A DNA stretch of 11,398 nucleotides from Pseudomonadota bacterium (lineage in GTDB: Bacteria > Desulfobacterota > JAPLJL01), in contig JAPLJL010000114.1 in NCBI GenBank assembly GCA_026388615.1, forward strand, positions 1 to 11,398, given 5' to 3'. The notes under the pieces were generated by a model. The model was not told the DNA's origin and searched no databases. It saw nothing but the letters and a program-made list of their open reading frames with translations. Each line of letters starts with the position of its first letter. The first letter of the stretch is position 1. Position numbers and translations under genes: made by a program. Below, piece after piece: positions 5,297 through 11,398 of the stretch.

Positions 5297-7297
5297 TTAA
5301 TTTCCAATATGATGGAATACAGAGGCCATCCGGAAGATGTCCTCCGGCAGTCCCATTACGATAACCAGATCGTGAGCCTGGATTACCGTGCCGGACTCCG
5401 GGTTGGCCTGCAGGTTTGAACCTCGGCGGATGGCCAGGACTGTAACTCGATAATTTTCCCGGAATCCGGTTTCGGCCAGGGATTTGCCGATCACGGAGGA
5501 TTGGTTGCTGACCCGGATGGCGCTGATCTCGAGATTGTCGAGATGAAAACCGAGATTAACGGTCTCGGTGGTTTTGACCGCGAGGCTCCGGAACATTTCG
5601 TAGCCATCGGACCTGACCTCGGTGATTAATTTTTCGATTTCGTTCCGGGGAATCAGGTATTTGCTTAAAACCCGGGAAAATATTTCCACCGAGGTTTCGA
5701 ACTCCTCGGGGATAACCTCGTTGGCCCCTAATTCCAGCAATGGCTTCATCTCCCGGACAAAACGGGTGCGGACAATTATATAGAGCCGGGGATTGAGTTT
5801 ATGGGCGAGGGCAGTGATCCTCCGGGTGGCGATGGCGTCGGAAATGGCGATTACCATTACCTTGGCGGTTTTGACCCCGGCATAGTCCAGAACCGCTTCA
5901 TGAGCCGCGTCACCGAAAAAAATCGGTTCTCCCTCGGCTTGTTTGTTCCGCACGGTTTCGGGGTTCATTTCAATGATCATATAAGGAATTCCCGCTGTTT
6001 TCGCGGCGCGGGATACATTCCGGCCGTTAACGCCGAAACCCGCGATGATCAGGTGGGAGCCCAGGGCGGGGTGGCGGGGAGAAAGGAGATCCGCCTGGGA
6101 AAATTTCCAGCCCAGTTTAATCCGGGACGGGAAAGGGAGACGAAGAGCCAGGGTGGATCCCTTGGAAGCGAAATTAAGAAGGAACGGGGTGGCGGCCATG
6201 GACAGCACGCTGACGGAAAGAAAGAGCTGGTAGGTATTGCCCGGCAGAAGACCGGAATCCACGCCGATTTTGGAGAGGACGAAGGAAAATTCCCCTACCT
6301 GGGAGAGGGACAGCCCGACCAGGACCGCGGTTCGGAGGGGAAAACCCAGAAAAATAACGGTTAAGCCGACCAGGATGCTTTTCAGGCAGATCACCCCGAT
6401 GGTGGCCGGGACAATCAGAATCGGGTCCTGGAAAAGAACCCCGAGATCGAGCAGCATGCCGATGGAAATGAAAAATATGCTGGTGAAGACATCACGGAAG
6501 GGGATGATATTGCTGAGGGCCTCATGATTGAATTCCGATTCGGAGATGATCAGACCGGCCAGAAACGCACCCAGGGCCAGGGAAAGGCCGATCTGGGCGG
6601 TCAGCCAGGCGACCGCGAGGCAGAGAGTGATAACACTGAGGAGGAATAGCTCCCGACTCCGGGTCCGGGCGATCTGGAAGAAAAGCCAGGGGACCACCCA
6701 CTCCGCTGCCACGATTACCAATCCCACCAGGCCAAGACCCTGGGCCAGGAGCAGGAAGAAGGAATGATTAAATTTCAAAGCGGTCCCGCCCAGAAGCGGG
6801 GTGATCAGGATCAGAGGGACCACCATGATATCCTGAAAAATCAGGATGGCAAGCATGGTCCGGCCGTGAGGGGTATCCACTTCCGACCTTTCCTGCAGGA
6901 ATTTCAAAACGATGGCGGTGCTGCTCAGGGAGATGAGAAAACCGATGAAAACCGATTCGCCCCGGGGTAGGCCGGACAGACGGGAAATCCCAAAAACTAC
7001 CAGGGTGGTAAACAGCATCTGCAGCGTGCCGCCCATCAGGATGGTATTACGGATCTTCAGGAGATTGCGGAGGGAGAACTCAAGGCCGATCGTGAATAGG
7101 AGCAGGACCACCCCGATTTCCGCCAGGAGTTCCACCTGTTGGACGGAGTAAATCAGGCGCAAGCCGTGCGGGCCCACTAGGACCCCGGTAAGCAGCAGGC
7201 CAACGATGACCGGGATTCGGAACCGGTTGCTCAAATAGAGAACCACGATCGCCAGGATCAGGATGATGACAATATTGGTAAGTAATGTGGTCGGCAT
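5297..7297 (-). CDS. CPA2-family cation:proton antiporter (Kef/YbaL-type) with TrkA-N and TrkA-C domains
   Basis: 666 residues from the ATG at 7297; a TTG three codons upstream (7306) would add MFA, and neither start has a clear Shine-Dalgarno sequence. The N-terminal ~390 residues form about 12 membrane helices with CPA2 landmarks: GLLLTGVLVGPHGL, LLLFTIGLEFSL, SSTAIVLKFL, FQDIMVVPLI (the conserved aspartate), LGAFLAGLIISESEFNH and FFISIGMLLD. After a linker comes a cytosolic RCK/TrkA-N Rossmann domain, GFGVNG (420-425) with IIEMNPE at the ribose-binding acidic position, up to about residue 535. A TrkA-C domain (about 580-660) has SNQSSVIGKSLAETGFRE and HDLVIVMGLPE. It probably exchanges K+ or Na+ for H+ across the inner membrane under nucleotide or ligand control; the ion is inferred. 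No glutathione-regulated KefF/KefG partner gene is adjacent. The gene lies alone between two direct copies of the ~200 bp element. Confidence 0.92.
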   Translation of the reverse strand: MPTTLLTNIVIILILAIVVLYLSNRFRIPVIVGLLLTGVLVGPHGLRLIYSVQQVELLAEIGVVLLLFTIGLEFSLRNLLKIRNTILMGGTLQMLFTTLVVFGISRLSGLPRGESVFIGFLISLSSTAIVLKFLQERSEVDTPHGRTMLAILIFQDIMVVPLILITPLLGGTALKFNHSFFLLLAQGLGLVGLVIVAAEWVVPWLFFQIARTRSRELFLLSVITLCLAVAWLTAQIGLSLALGAFLAGLIISESEFNHEALSNIIPFRDVFTSIFFISIGMLLDLGVLFQDPILIVPATIGVICLKSILVGLTVIFLGFPLRTAVLVGLSLSQVGEFSFVLSKIGVDSGLLPGNTYQLFLSVSVLSMAATPFLLNFASKGSTLALRLPFPSRIKLGWKFSQADLLSPRHPALGSHLIIAGFGVNGRNVSRAAKTAGIPYMIIEMNPETVRNKQAEGEPIFFGDAAHEAVLDYAGVKTAKVMVIAISDAIATRRITALAHKLNPRLYIIVRTRFVREMKPLLELGANEVIPEEFETSVEIFSRVLSKYLIPRNEIEKLITEVRSDGYEMFRSLAVKTTETVNLGFHLDNLEISAIRVSNQSSVIGKSLAETGFRENYRVTVLAIRRGSNLQANPESGTVIQAHDLVIVMGLPEDIFRMASVFHHIGN

Positions 7298-7323
7298 GGC
7301 GAACAAAGTGTTAAACCGGGGAA

Positions 7324-7352
7324 ATATTAACCCGAATAATGCAATTGGAAAA
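7324..7352 (-). promoter_or_regulatory. Tentative promoter of the antiporter gene
   Basis: On the minus strand TAATAT (7329-7324, 5/6 to -10) lies 17 bp after TTTTCC (7352-7347, poor -35 match), about 27 bp before the ATG. Only the -10 box is convincing. Confidence 0.25.
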
Positions 7353-7375
7353 GTTTGTTTTTTTTCAGGTCAGAC

Positions 7376-7440
7376 CGTAAGGCGTTAGGGGTCAGGGGTA
7401 AGGCGTAAAGCGCTGGAAAGCGGGAAAGCTAGAAAGCTAT
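7376..7440. repeat. Degenerate GGCGTTAGGGGT/AAAGCG-type repeat
   Basis: GTAAGGCGTTAGGGGTCAGGGGTAAGGCGTAA reads as short G-rich units, followed by GCTGGAAAGCGGGAAAGCTAGAAAGCT, a run of (G/C)GAAAGC units. It is similar in style to the TTAGGT array at 4887-4930. Confidence 0.5.
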
Positions 7441-7479
7441 GACACTGGTAGGGGCAGCAGTTTTTCTTGGTTTTGAGAA

Positions 7480-7685
7480 AGCCCGGGGGGTTGGTCCTCG
7501 CGACACAAATTCTTTTTTCCAGGACACCTATAAACTCGATGGCTCTTGATAATTGGATCCAACGAAGGCGAGGCCTAGCGGGCCCGCCCTCCGGGTCGTA
7601 GACATCTACGGGTCGGAGACCGCCCAGGATTACGTGATCGCACACATTATTTGGGGAGCGAGACTAACCCCCCAAAAAAAGAAAG
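7480..7685 (+). repeat. Structured ~200 bp element, copy 2 (candidate ncRNA or MITE)
   Basis: Same orientation as the copy at 4981-5184. Left arm 7485-7501 and right arm 7658-7673 keep the 16-pair closing stem, with one C-to-T change (7665) that turns a G-C pair into G-U. The first hairpin reads GGCG-A-GGCC/GGCC-CGCC (7567-7588): relative to copy 1 both partners of the loop-closing pair changed (T-A to C-G). The second hairpin (7589-7618) is identical. The region 7506-7560 diverges. The shared flanks AGCCC on the left and AAAAAAAGAAAG on the right show that the repeat unit extends past the terminal arms. Confidence 0.75.
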
Positions 7686-7747
7686 AAGGCATTACTTCAA
7701 GAAATAATACTTCATTTCGTTATTGGAATTGTTGAAAGGGAGAAGAT

Positions 7748-9385
7748 TTATAAGATAAGGAAAAGGATTATCCCGAGCAGAATTACCAACCCGGCAATAA
7801 TTGTCTCCCGAACATAGAGCAGGCCTCGGGGACGTGGTCGGTCGCGTTTGAAAGCCGCCTGCAGCAGGCGATAGCCGATGCTGAGAATACCTTCCTTCTG
7901 GATAAATTTTCCCAGCGTATCGAGCATCAGGTTGGGATAAAAGATAAATTCATCCTGCTTGAATTTGCTAATAATGCGGCCTAGACGGAGAAGTAGCCAG
8001 GGTGATTTCGTCAGCGAGCTGAATTCTTTCCCGGCCAGGGCCTGATTGAGTTCGCGGAGCAGCGAGAGATCGATGGCGATGGCGTAGTTCATCCAGCCGG
8101 CCTGGTCCCAGAGCGCAAACTTGGTTTCCTTCAGCCATTCGATCCGCCCGGGATCCCGGGGCGGGGGGATTTCTTTTCCGGAGAGAAATTTTATCTTCCG
8201 GACGCCGCTGCGGAAAAGCTCGAGGACCAGGATGCCTTTGATTTCCTTTTGATCGAGCAGGATGATGGCGTGCTGGCTGTGACCCCCGACCCCGAGGGAA
8301 ATCCCCTCCAGAATGGTTCCGGGGAGAAACTCGTCGTCCAGCCGGGAAATGTCGTAGGGGAGGCGGAAGAGCCGGGTCAAGCCCCGCAGCCAGCTTTTCA
8401 AGGGGAGAGGGACCGGGTTAATGCTCCAGTTCCGGCCATAGCCCTGGATGAGCTGAATCAATTTTTTTAAGGGGGAGAGAAGTTCCTCTTTCTGCCAGGG
8501 GAGAGGATGACTGACCAGTTTTACGATGAGGTCCCGCACCGGTTCGAGTTCGAAACAGACCGCCATCCGGGAGCCGCTGACTTTTCGCAAACGCCGGGCG
8601 GCCGCAGAGGGCGAAAGAGAACCCCCGGCCTGAGGATCAAGGGAGACCGCGACTCGAGAAGGGTTTTCCGGGTTGAGATGGAAGGCCAGGTTGAATTCGG
8701 GATCAGTCAGGCCCAGGCAGAATGATCCCTCCGGGGAGGACGGGATAATGGTTTTGAGCGCCTGAGGATCGAAATCAGTTATCTGGGTGAGAAATTCCTC
8801 CACCCGGGCGAAAAGCGGGGGTGAGGGAAAGAATTCCAGGAGCTTTAATTCCCCCGCTTTCTTGAACACGGAGAGAAGGTCGATCTGGTAATGGGTCAGG
8901 GACCGAGAGGAGATGAATTCCTGGCCGGCTTTCTCCAGGAGGAAGAAGAATTCGGGGTTGATAACCACCACCCAACCGAGCTTAAGATCCGATTTGATCT
9001 GGGCGGAGATCTGGGTTTCGATCTGGGAGAGATTGGCTTTCTGGGAGAGCGAAAACAATTCCGCCAGTTTGTCCGGGGGAAGTTCCAGGCGATCGATGGA
9101 AACTAAAAATCCATCCCGGTGACGGAAAAGAAAAGCCGGAGGAAGTAAATCCGTTCCGTTCCGTAAAAGGACAAGATGATCGAGCTCCGGGCCCAACAGG
9201 CCCGGAAGAGTCTTTTTGAGGAGAAGCGCGGTGGCCCGGGCCGGGGCGGTCAGGTTGGTGAAGGGCAGGATTATTTCCAGATCTTCCGGGCCCGGGGCTT
9301 GTTTCTGTTCCAGCTTCCGGGAAATGGAGGCGATCCCCTCCCAGGGCCGGAGCCAGTATTTTTCCAATGAATCCATTGATTGCAT
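7748..9385 (-). CDS. Unrecognised 545-residue protein with a C-terminal membrane anchor
   Basis: I do not recognise a family. The protein has no N-terminal signal, is rich in Leu, Lys and Pro, is predicted mixed alpha/beta, and has only two cysteines. The last ~18 residues (TIIAGLVILLGIILFLIL) form one hydrophobic helix preceded by a basic stretch (KRDRPRPRG). The topology is therefore a large cytosolic domain held by a tail anchor, which is uncommon in bacteria. Recurring hydrophobic-strand segments (LLSVFKKAGELKLLEFFPSP, HAIILLDQKEIKGILVLELF) suggest a repeated fold, but I cannot name it. The ATG at 9385 has no Shine-Dalgarno sequence, a second in-frame ATG lies three codons later, and the AT-rich ATTAG-type repeat reaches to within about 8 bp of the start. 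The gene is separated by 202 bp from the DUF362 gene upstream on the same strand. Confidence 0.8.
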   Translation of the reverse strand: MQSMDSLEKYWLRPWEGIASISRKLEQKQAPGPEDLEIILPFTNLTAPARATALLLKKTLPGLLGPELDHLVLLRNGTDLLPPAFLFRHRDGFLVSIDRLELPPDKLAELFSLSQKANLSQIETQISAQIKSDLKLGWVVVINPEFFFLLEKAGQEFISSRSLTHYQIDLLSVFKKAGELKLLEFFPSPPLFARVEEFLTQITDFDPQALKTIIPSSPEGSFCLGLTDPEFNLAFHLNPENPSRVAVSLDPQAGGSLSPSAAARRLRKVSGSRMAVCFELEPVRDLIVKLVSHPLPWQKEELLSPLKKLIQLIQGYGRNWSINPVPLPLKSWLRGLTRLFRLPYDISRLDDEFLPGTILEGISLGVGGHSQHAIILLDQKEIKGILVLELFRSGVRKIKFLSGKEIPPPRDPGRIEWLKETKFALWDQAGWMNYAIAIDLSLLRELNQALAGKEFSSLTKSPWLLLRLGRIISKFKQDEFIFYPNLMLDTLGKFIQKEGILSIGYRLLQAAFKRDRPRPRGLLYVRETIIAGLVILLGIILFLIL

Positions 9386-9393
9386 TTTAAATG

Positions 9394-9583
9394 TCTAATT
9401 TCTAATGACTAATTTCTAATCAATGCCCAAAAACAAAAAATTAAATTCCCAATAATAAAATATCCGTTTTGTTCTGATATATATTGACGAATTATGGTTT
9501 TTAAAATGTTTCTCGTATTTTTTTTATTAGTCATTGGATGTTTGGGGTTTGATTAGTCATTAGAAATTAGTCATTAGTCATTG
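9394..9583. repeat. Inverted arrays of ATTAGTC/ATTAGAA-type units around an AT-rich core
   Basis: The left arm (9394-9430), read in reverse complement, gives TGGGCATTGATTAGAAATTAG followed by TCATTAGAAATTAG. The right arm (9525-9583) gives TTGGGGTTTGATTAGTC, then ATTAGAA, ATTAGTC, ATTAGTC. The arms are imperfect inverted copies built of the same 7-8 bp units, with the TTGGG-like blocks nearest the core. The core (about 9431-9524) is strongly AT-rich with no ORF. The array fills the gap between two minus-strand genes and probably contains the promoter of the downstream one, which I could not place. Confidence 0.7.
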
Positions 9584-9587
9584 GTCG

Positions 9588-11024
9588 CTATTTGCCTTTT
9601 CCAGACAGCTTGCAGCTTTCATTTTTATAAATGTATTCAGGCTGATGGGAAGCTTCGATTTCCTTTGCGTATTTTTTACGGAATTCAGGGTCGAACTGCC
9701 AGCGGCGCGGGTTCTTTTCCAGCGGGACGCCTTCGGCGAAAGTATATTTCTGGGTCTCGGCGAATTCCACCATGCTGGTCAGGGAAAGAACCGGCCCATA
9801 CCCCCGGATGAGCTTGGCGAAATCCCGGATCCAGGAAAGGGAGAGCGGCACGCAGCCGGGAACATCGATGAATGCGGGCCGGCGCCGCCACCAGGGCCCG
9901 ATGTAAGCCGGCTTCCGGCGGTATTCGTAATTCCAGGTGGAGTAAATGGCGCAGTCTCCGAAGACGAAGATAAAGCGCTTATCTTTAGGCGGCGGAGGGT
10001 TGTCCCCGCAGAGGACGGTAATGGGCGCCAGTTCCTTCAGGTCCTTCCCGAGCACCAGTTTGAAAAGGTCGATCATGTAGCTGATCGGCATCCCGCATCC
10101 GCTCCGGCACATGTCTCCCCGCAGGACTTCCACTCCCGGCGGGTCGAACCCGGGAATATCCCCGCCGATGGCCGGAATAAATTTCTGGCGGTGATCGTTG
10201 GGATTTTCCCCGAGAAAATCAATCCGGTTCAGATCGGCGATTCCGAGCCCGCGTTCCTGGGCCTTCCGGGGCAGGGGCGGTTCCAGGTTCCCGAACCCCA
10301 TCAGGTAATCGGTGACCGCGTCCACCGCCGTGACATCCTCGCCGGCCAGGATGAGTTTCATCTCCACGGTGTCCCCGAATCCCGGGCCCTGGCCTTCCAT
10401 GGCGTCGAACATATCCATCACGGAAAGGCCGGCCTTCGCCACCGCCAGGACGTCGATGAATTTATCCAGGAGGCTCGAGCCGAATTCGGGGCGGAGGCGG
10501 TGGTGGCGGGCCTTGTCTTCGTCGGCGAGGATCCCGTGCGAATTCTTGATCCCCAGGGTGGACACGGTGGCTACGTGGGTCTTGGCGACCGGGACGGTGA
10601 TCCAGAGATCCGCCTCCACCAGGGATTTGGGCAGGTGCATGTCTTTCAGGCAGAGGTTCTCGGGCCGGGACCGGTAGACCCATTCTTCCTCGTCGAAGAA
10701 AACCACTCGGGCGCCCAGACGCTTCAGGGCGTCGGTGTAACCGATGAAGTCGAACTGGACCCGGGGCTCCAGGCCGCAAACCGAATTTTCCCCCACCATC
10801 ACTTCCTTGGCGCCGGCATCTTTGCAGAGCATGTAAAGGCCCTTCAGAACGTCGATATGGGTGATCATCGGCGTTCCGCCGGTGGACATGATATTGGGCT
10901 TCAAAAGGACGCGGGAGCCGGGTTTGACCCATTTCCCGATTCCGCCCAGGTATTCAAAGGCCCGTTGGACGGCTTCGATCCGGTTCTTTCCGGTGGCGAT
11001 CGAAACGGTGGTTCGCTTTTCCAT
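9588..11024 (-). CDS. DUF362 domain protein with a cysteine-bearing C-terminal extension
   Basis: 478 residues, no signal peptide or membrane helix. The DUF362 domain spans about residues 5-290. It has VLLKPNIMSTGGTP (39-52), AGAKEVMVGENS, WITVPVAKTHVATVSTLGIK with NSHGILADEDKARHH, and then VMDMFDAMEGQGPGFGDTVE followed by LILAGEDVTAVDAV. These match the family's KPN, P-x-KTH, KN-x-x-G and EG-x-GP-x-G signatures. From about 300 on there is an extra region with C306-x3-C310 (MCRSGCGMP), C339 (LCGDNPPPP), C358 (FGDCAIYS) and C391 (VPGCVPLS). The GDC...VPGC pair faintly recalls NuoB/hydrogenase small-subunit iron-sulfur motifs; metal binding is inference. DUF362 proteins have no settled activity. 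A good promoter lies directly in front, and there is no Shine-Dalgarno sequence. Confidence 0.88.
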   Translation of the reverse strand: MEKRTTVSIATGKNRIEAVQRAFEYLGGIGKWVKPGSRVLLKPNIMSTGGTPMITHIDVLKGLYMLCKDAGAKEVMVGENSVCGLEPRVQFDFIGYTDALKRLGARVVFFDEEEWVYRSRPENLCLKDMHLPKSLVEADLWITVPVAKTHVATVSTLGIKNSHGILADEDKARHHRLRPEFGSSLLDKFIDVLAVAKAGLSVMDMFDAMEGQGPGFGDTVEMKLILAGEDVTAVDAVTDYLMGFGNLEPPLPRKAQERGLGIADLNRIDFLGENPNDHRQKFIPAIGGDIPGFDPPGVEVLRGDMCRSGCGMPISYMIDLFKLVLGKDLKELAPITVLCGDNPPPPKDKRFIFVFGDCAIYSTWNYEYRRKPAYIGPWWRRRPAFIDVPGCVPLSLSWIRDFAKLIRGYGPVLSLTSMVEFAETQKYTFAEGVPLEKNPRRWQFDPEFRKKYAKEIEASHQPEYIYKNESCKLSGKGK

Positions 11025-11035
11025 AGGGTAAGGAT

Positions 11036-11064
11036 ATTAAATCAGAGAACCCCCTCCGGTTCAA
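11036..11064 (-). promoter_or_regulatory. Sigma70-like promoter of the DUF362 gene, almost leaderless
   Basis: On the minus strand TTGAAC (11064-11059, 4/6) and TTTAAT (11041-11036, 5/6) are spaced by 17 bp. The -10 box ends 11 bp before the ATG at 11024, so transcription would begin about 4-5 nt upstream of the start codon. No ribosome site fits in that space. Confidence 0.5.
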
Positions 11065-11085
11065 TAAAAAAAATGCAAAAAATAT

Positions 11086-11155
11086 CCCCTCCCCTTGAGG
11101 GGGGCCTGCCCGAGCCGTCGGCTCGTGTCGGCCAGGGAGGGTTTAGGAGAGGGTG
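11086..11155. repeat. GC-rich palindromic intergenic repeat
   Basis: CCCCT-TG-AGGGG (11091-11102) is followed by a larger hairpin, GGCC-tgcc-CGAGCC-gtc-GGCTCG-tgtc-GGCC (11103-11133), then AGGGAGGG and GAGAGGG. The C-rich left end (CCCCTCCCC) and the G-rich right end are roughly complementary, so the whole unit can fold on itself. It lies between two minus-strand genes and could act as a transcript-end structure for the gene upstream, though no U-run follows. Confidence 0.65.
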
Positions 11156-11166
11156 ACAATCATTCA

Positions 11167-11398
11167 TCAAAGGGTTTTTCCCAGGTAATTATCAATCGTT
11201 GTCTGCAGCGGTTTAACAGTTTTTCCGTTGACCAGGATATATGGGGCCGCTCTTTTCAGGGAAATCCTTAATTTCCGTAAATCATTCGGATCGGAGAAGC
11301 CCTGCGCGCGGCGCGCCTGGATGATCCGCTCCGCCGAGCGGATGCCCACCCCCGGGATCCGGATCAACTCTTCGTACTCGGCTCGGTTAACCTCGATC
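11167..11398 (-). CDS. C-terminal end of radical SAM/helix-hairpin-helix protein, putative DNA modification/repair family (5' end outside window)
   Basis: The reverse strand is open from the window edge to a stop at 11167, about 76 residues. It reads IEVNRAEYEELIRIPGVGIR, then SAERIIQARR, DLRKLRISLKRAAPYILVNG. This is a helix-hairpin-helix (IPGVG-x-x-SA) preceded by VNRA-x-YEEL and followed by a K-x-L...LKRA-x-x-[FY]I-x-x-NG tail. The arrangement matches, from memory, the end of the putative DNA modification/repair radical SAM proteins (TIGR03916-like). There the radical SAM core comes first and the HhH would contact DNA. The CX3CX2C cluster and the start codon lie beyond the window. The TTG at 11367 is an internal codon, not a start. 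A competence ComEA-type HhH protein is the main alternative, but the LKRA...NG tail favours the radical SAM family. Confidence 0.75.
   Translation of the reverse strand, partial: IEVNRAEYEELIRIPGVGIRSAERIIQARRAQGFSDPNDLRKLRISLKRAAPYILVNGKTVKPLQTTIDNYLGKTL

Larger units (their letters stand above)
7298..7747. other. 450 bp gene-free gap upstream of the antiporter
   Basis: Contains the possible antiporter promoter, a T-rich tract (7353-7366), a GGCGTTAGGGG-type degenerate repeat, copy 2 of the structured element, and a short AT-rich tail up to the stop codon of the next minus-strand gene. Small ORFs across the element are not conserved between its two copies. Confidence 0.6.

Noticed and set aside
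7385..7645. Small ORFs across the structured element (minus strand 86 residues; plus strand 60 residues at 7553-7735)
   Set aside because: The minus-strand frame is stopped in the other copy, and the plus-strand frame is not supported by silent-site change; substitutions instead follow the hairpin pairing.
9394..9583. CRISPR-like array in the AT-rich gap
   Set aside because: The units are 7-8 bp, degenerate and adjacent, without unique spacers of constant length.
9645..11156. Plus-strand ORF of 503 residues
   Set aside because: Antisense to the DUF362 gene; low-complexity Gly/His/Arg-rich product with no recognisable motif, and it runs through the palindromic repeat.

Overview
The window is a stretch of bacterial chromosome with nine protein genes, two of them cut by the window edges. 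The genes are GC-rich, by eye in the mid-50s percent. The gaps are AT-rich and full of degenerate 6-8 bp repeats and palindromes. DUF362, C_GCAxxG_C_C and radical SAM repair-like genes, together with this repeat style, suggest a poorly characterised, probably anaerobic Gram-negative lineage (Desulfobacterota-, Nitrospirota- or Omnitrophota-like). That placement is inference; there is no rRNA or tRNA to anchor it.

Left part (1-4905). A minus-strand FAD oxidoreductase of the phytoene desaturase/amine oxidase type runs off the left edge. Its 143 bp upstream gap is shared with a plus-strand run: a small protein matching the N-terminal region of fatty alcohol oxidases, then a GMC flavoprotein, which together look like a split long-chain alcohol oxidase/dehydrogenase. 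These are followed by a PLP enzyme of the ACC deaminase/D-cysteine desulfhydrase family and a C_GCAxxG_C_C cysteine-motif protein 18 bp behind it.

Middle part (4906-7747). A CPA2/Kef-type cation:proton antiporter with a C-terminal TrkA-N/TrkA-C module is on the minus strand. It lies between two direct copies of a ~200 bp element. Each copy can fold as a closing stem of 16 pairs enclosing two hairpins. Differences between the copies include one fully compensatory base-pair change and one G-C to G-U change, so pairing is kept while any reading frame is not. This is the strongest candidate for something undescribed: a structured RNA or a MITE-like element.

Right part (7748-11398). All genes are on the minus strand: an unrecognised 545-residue protein with a single hydrophobic segment at its extreme C-terminus (tail-anchored), a DUF362 protein with a cysteine-bearing C-terminal extension, and the C-terminal end of a radical SAM/helix-hairpin-helix protein resembling the putative DNA modification/repair family. 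A 202 bp AT-rich gap between the first two carries inverted arrays of ATTAGTC/ATTAGAA-type units. A GC-rich palindromic repeat precedes the DUF362 gene, whose good sigma70-like promoter lies so close to the ATG that the mRNA would be almost leaderless.
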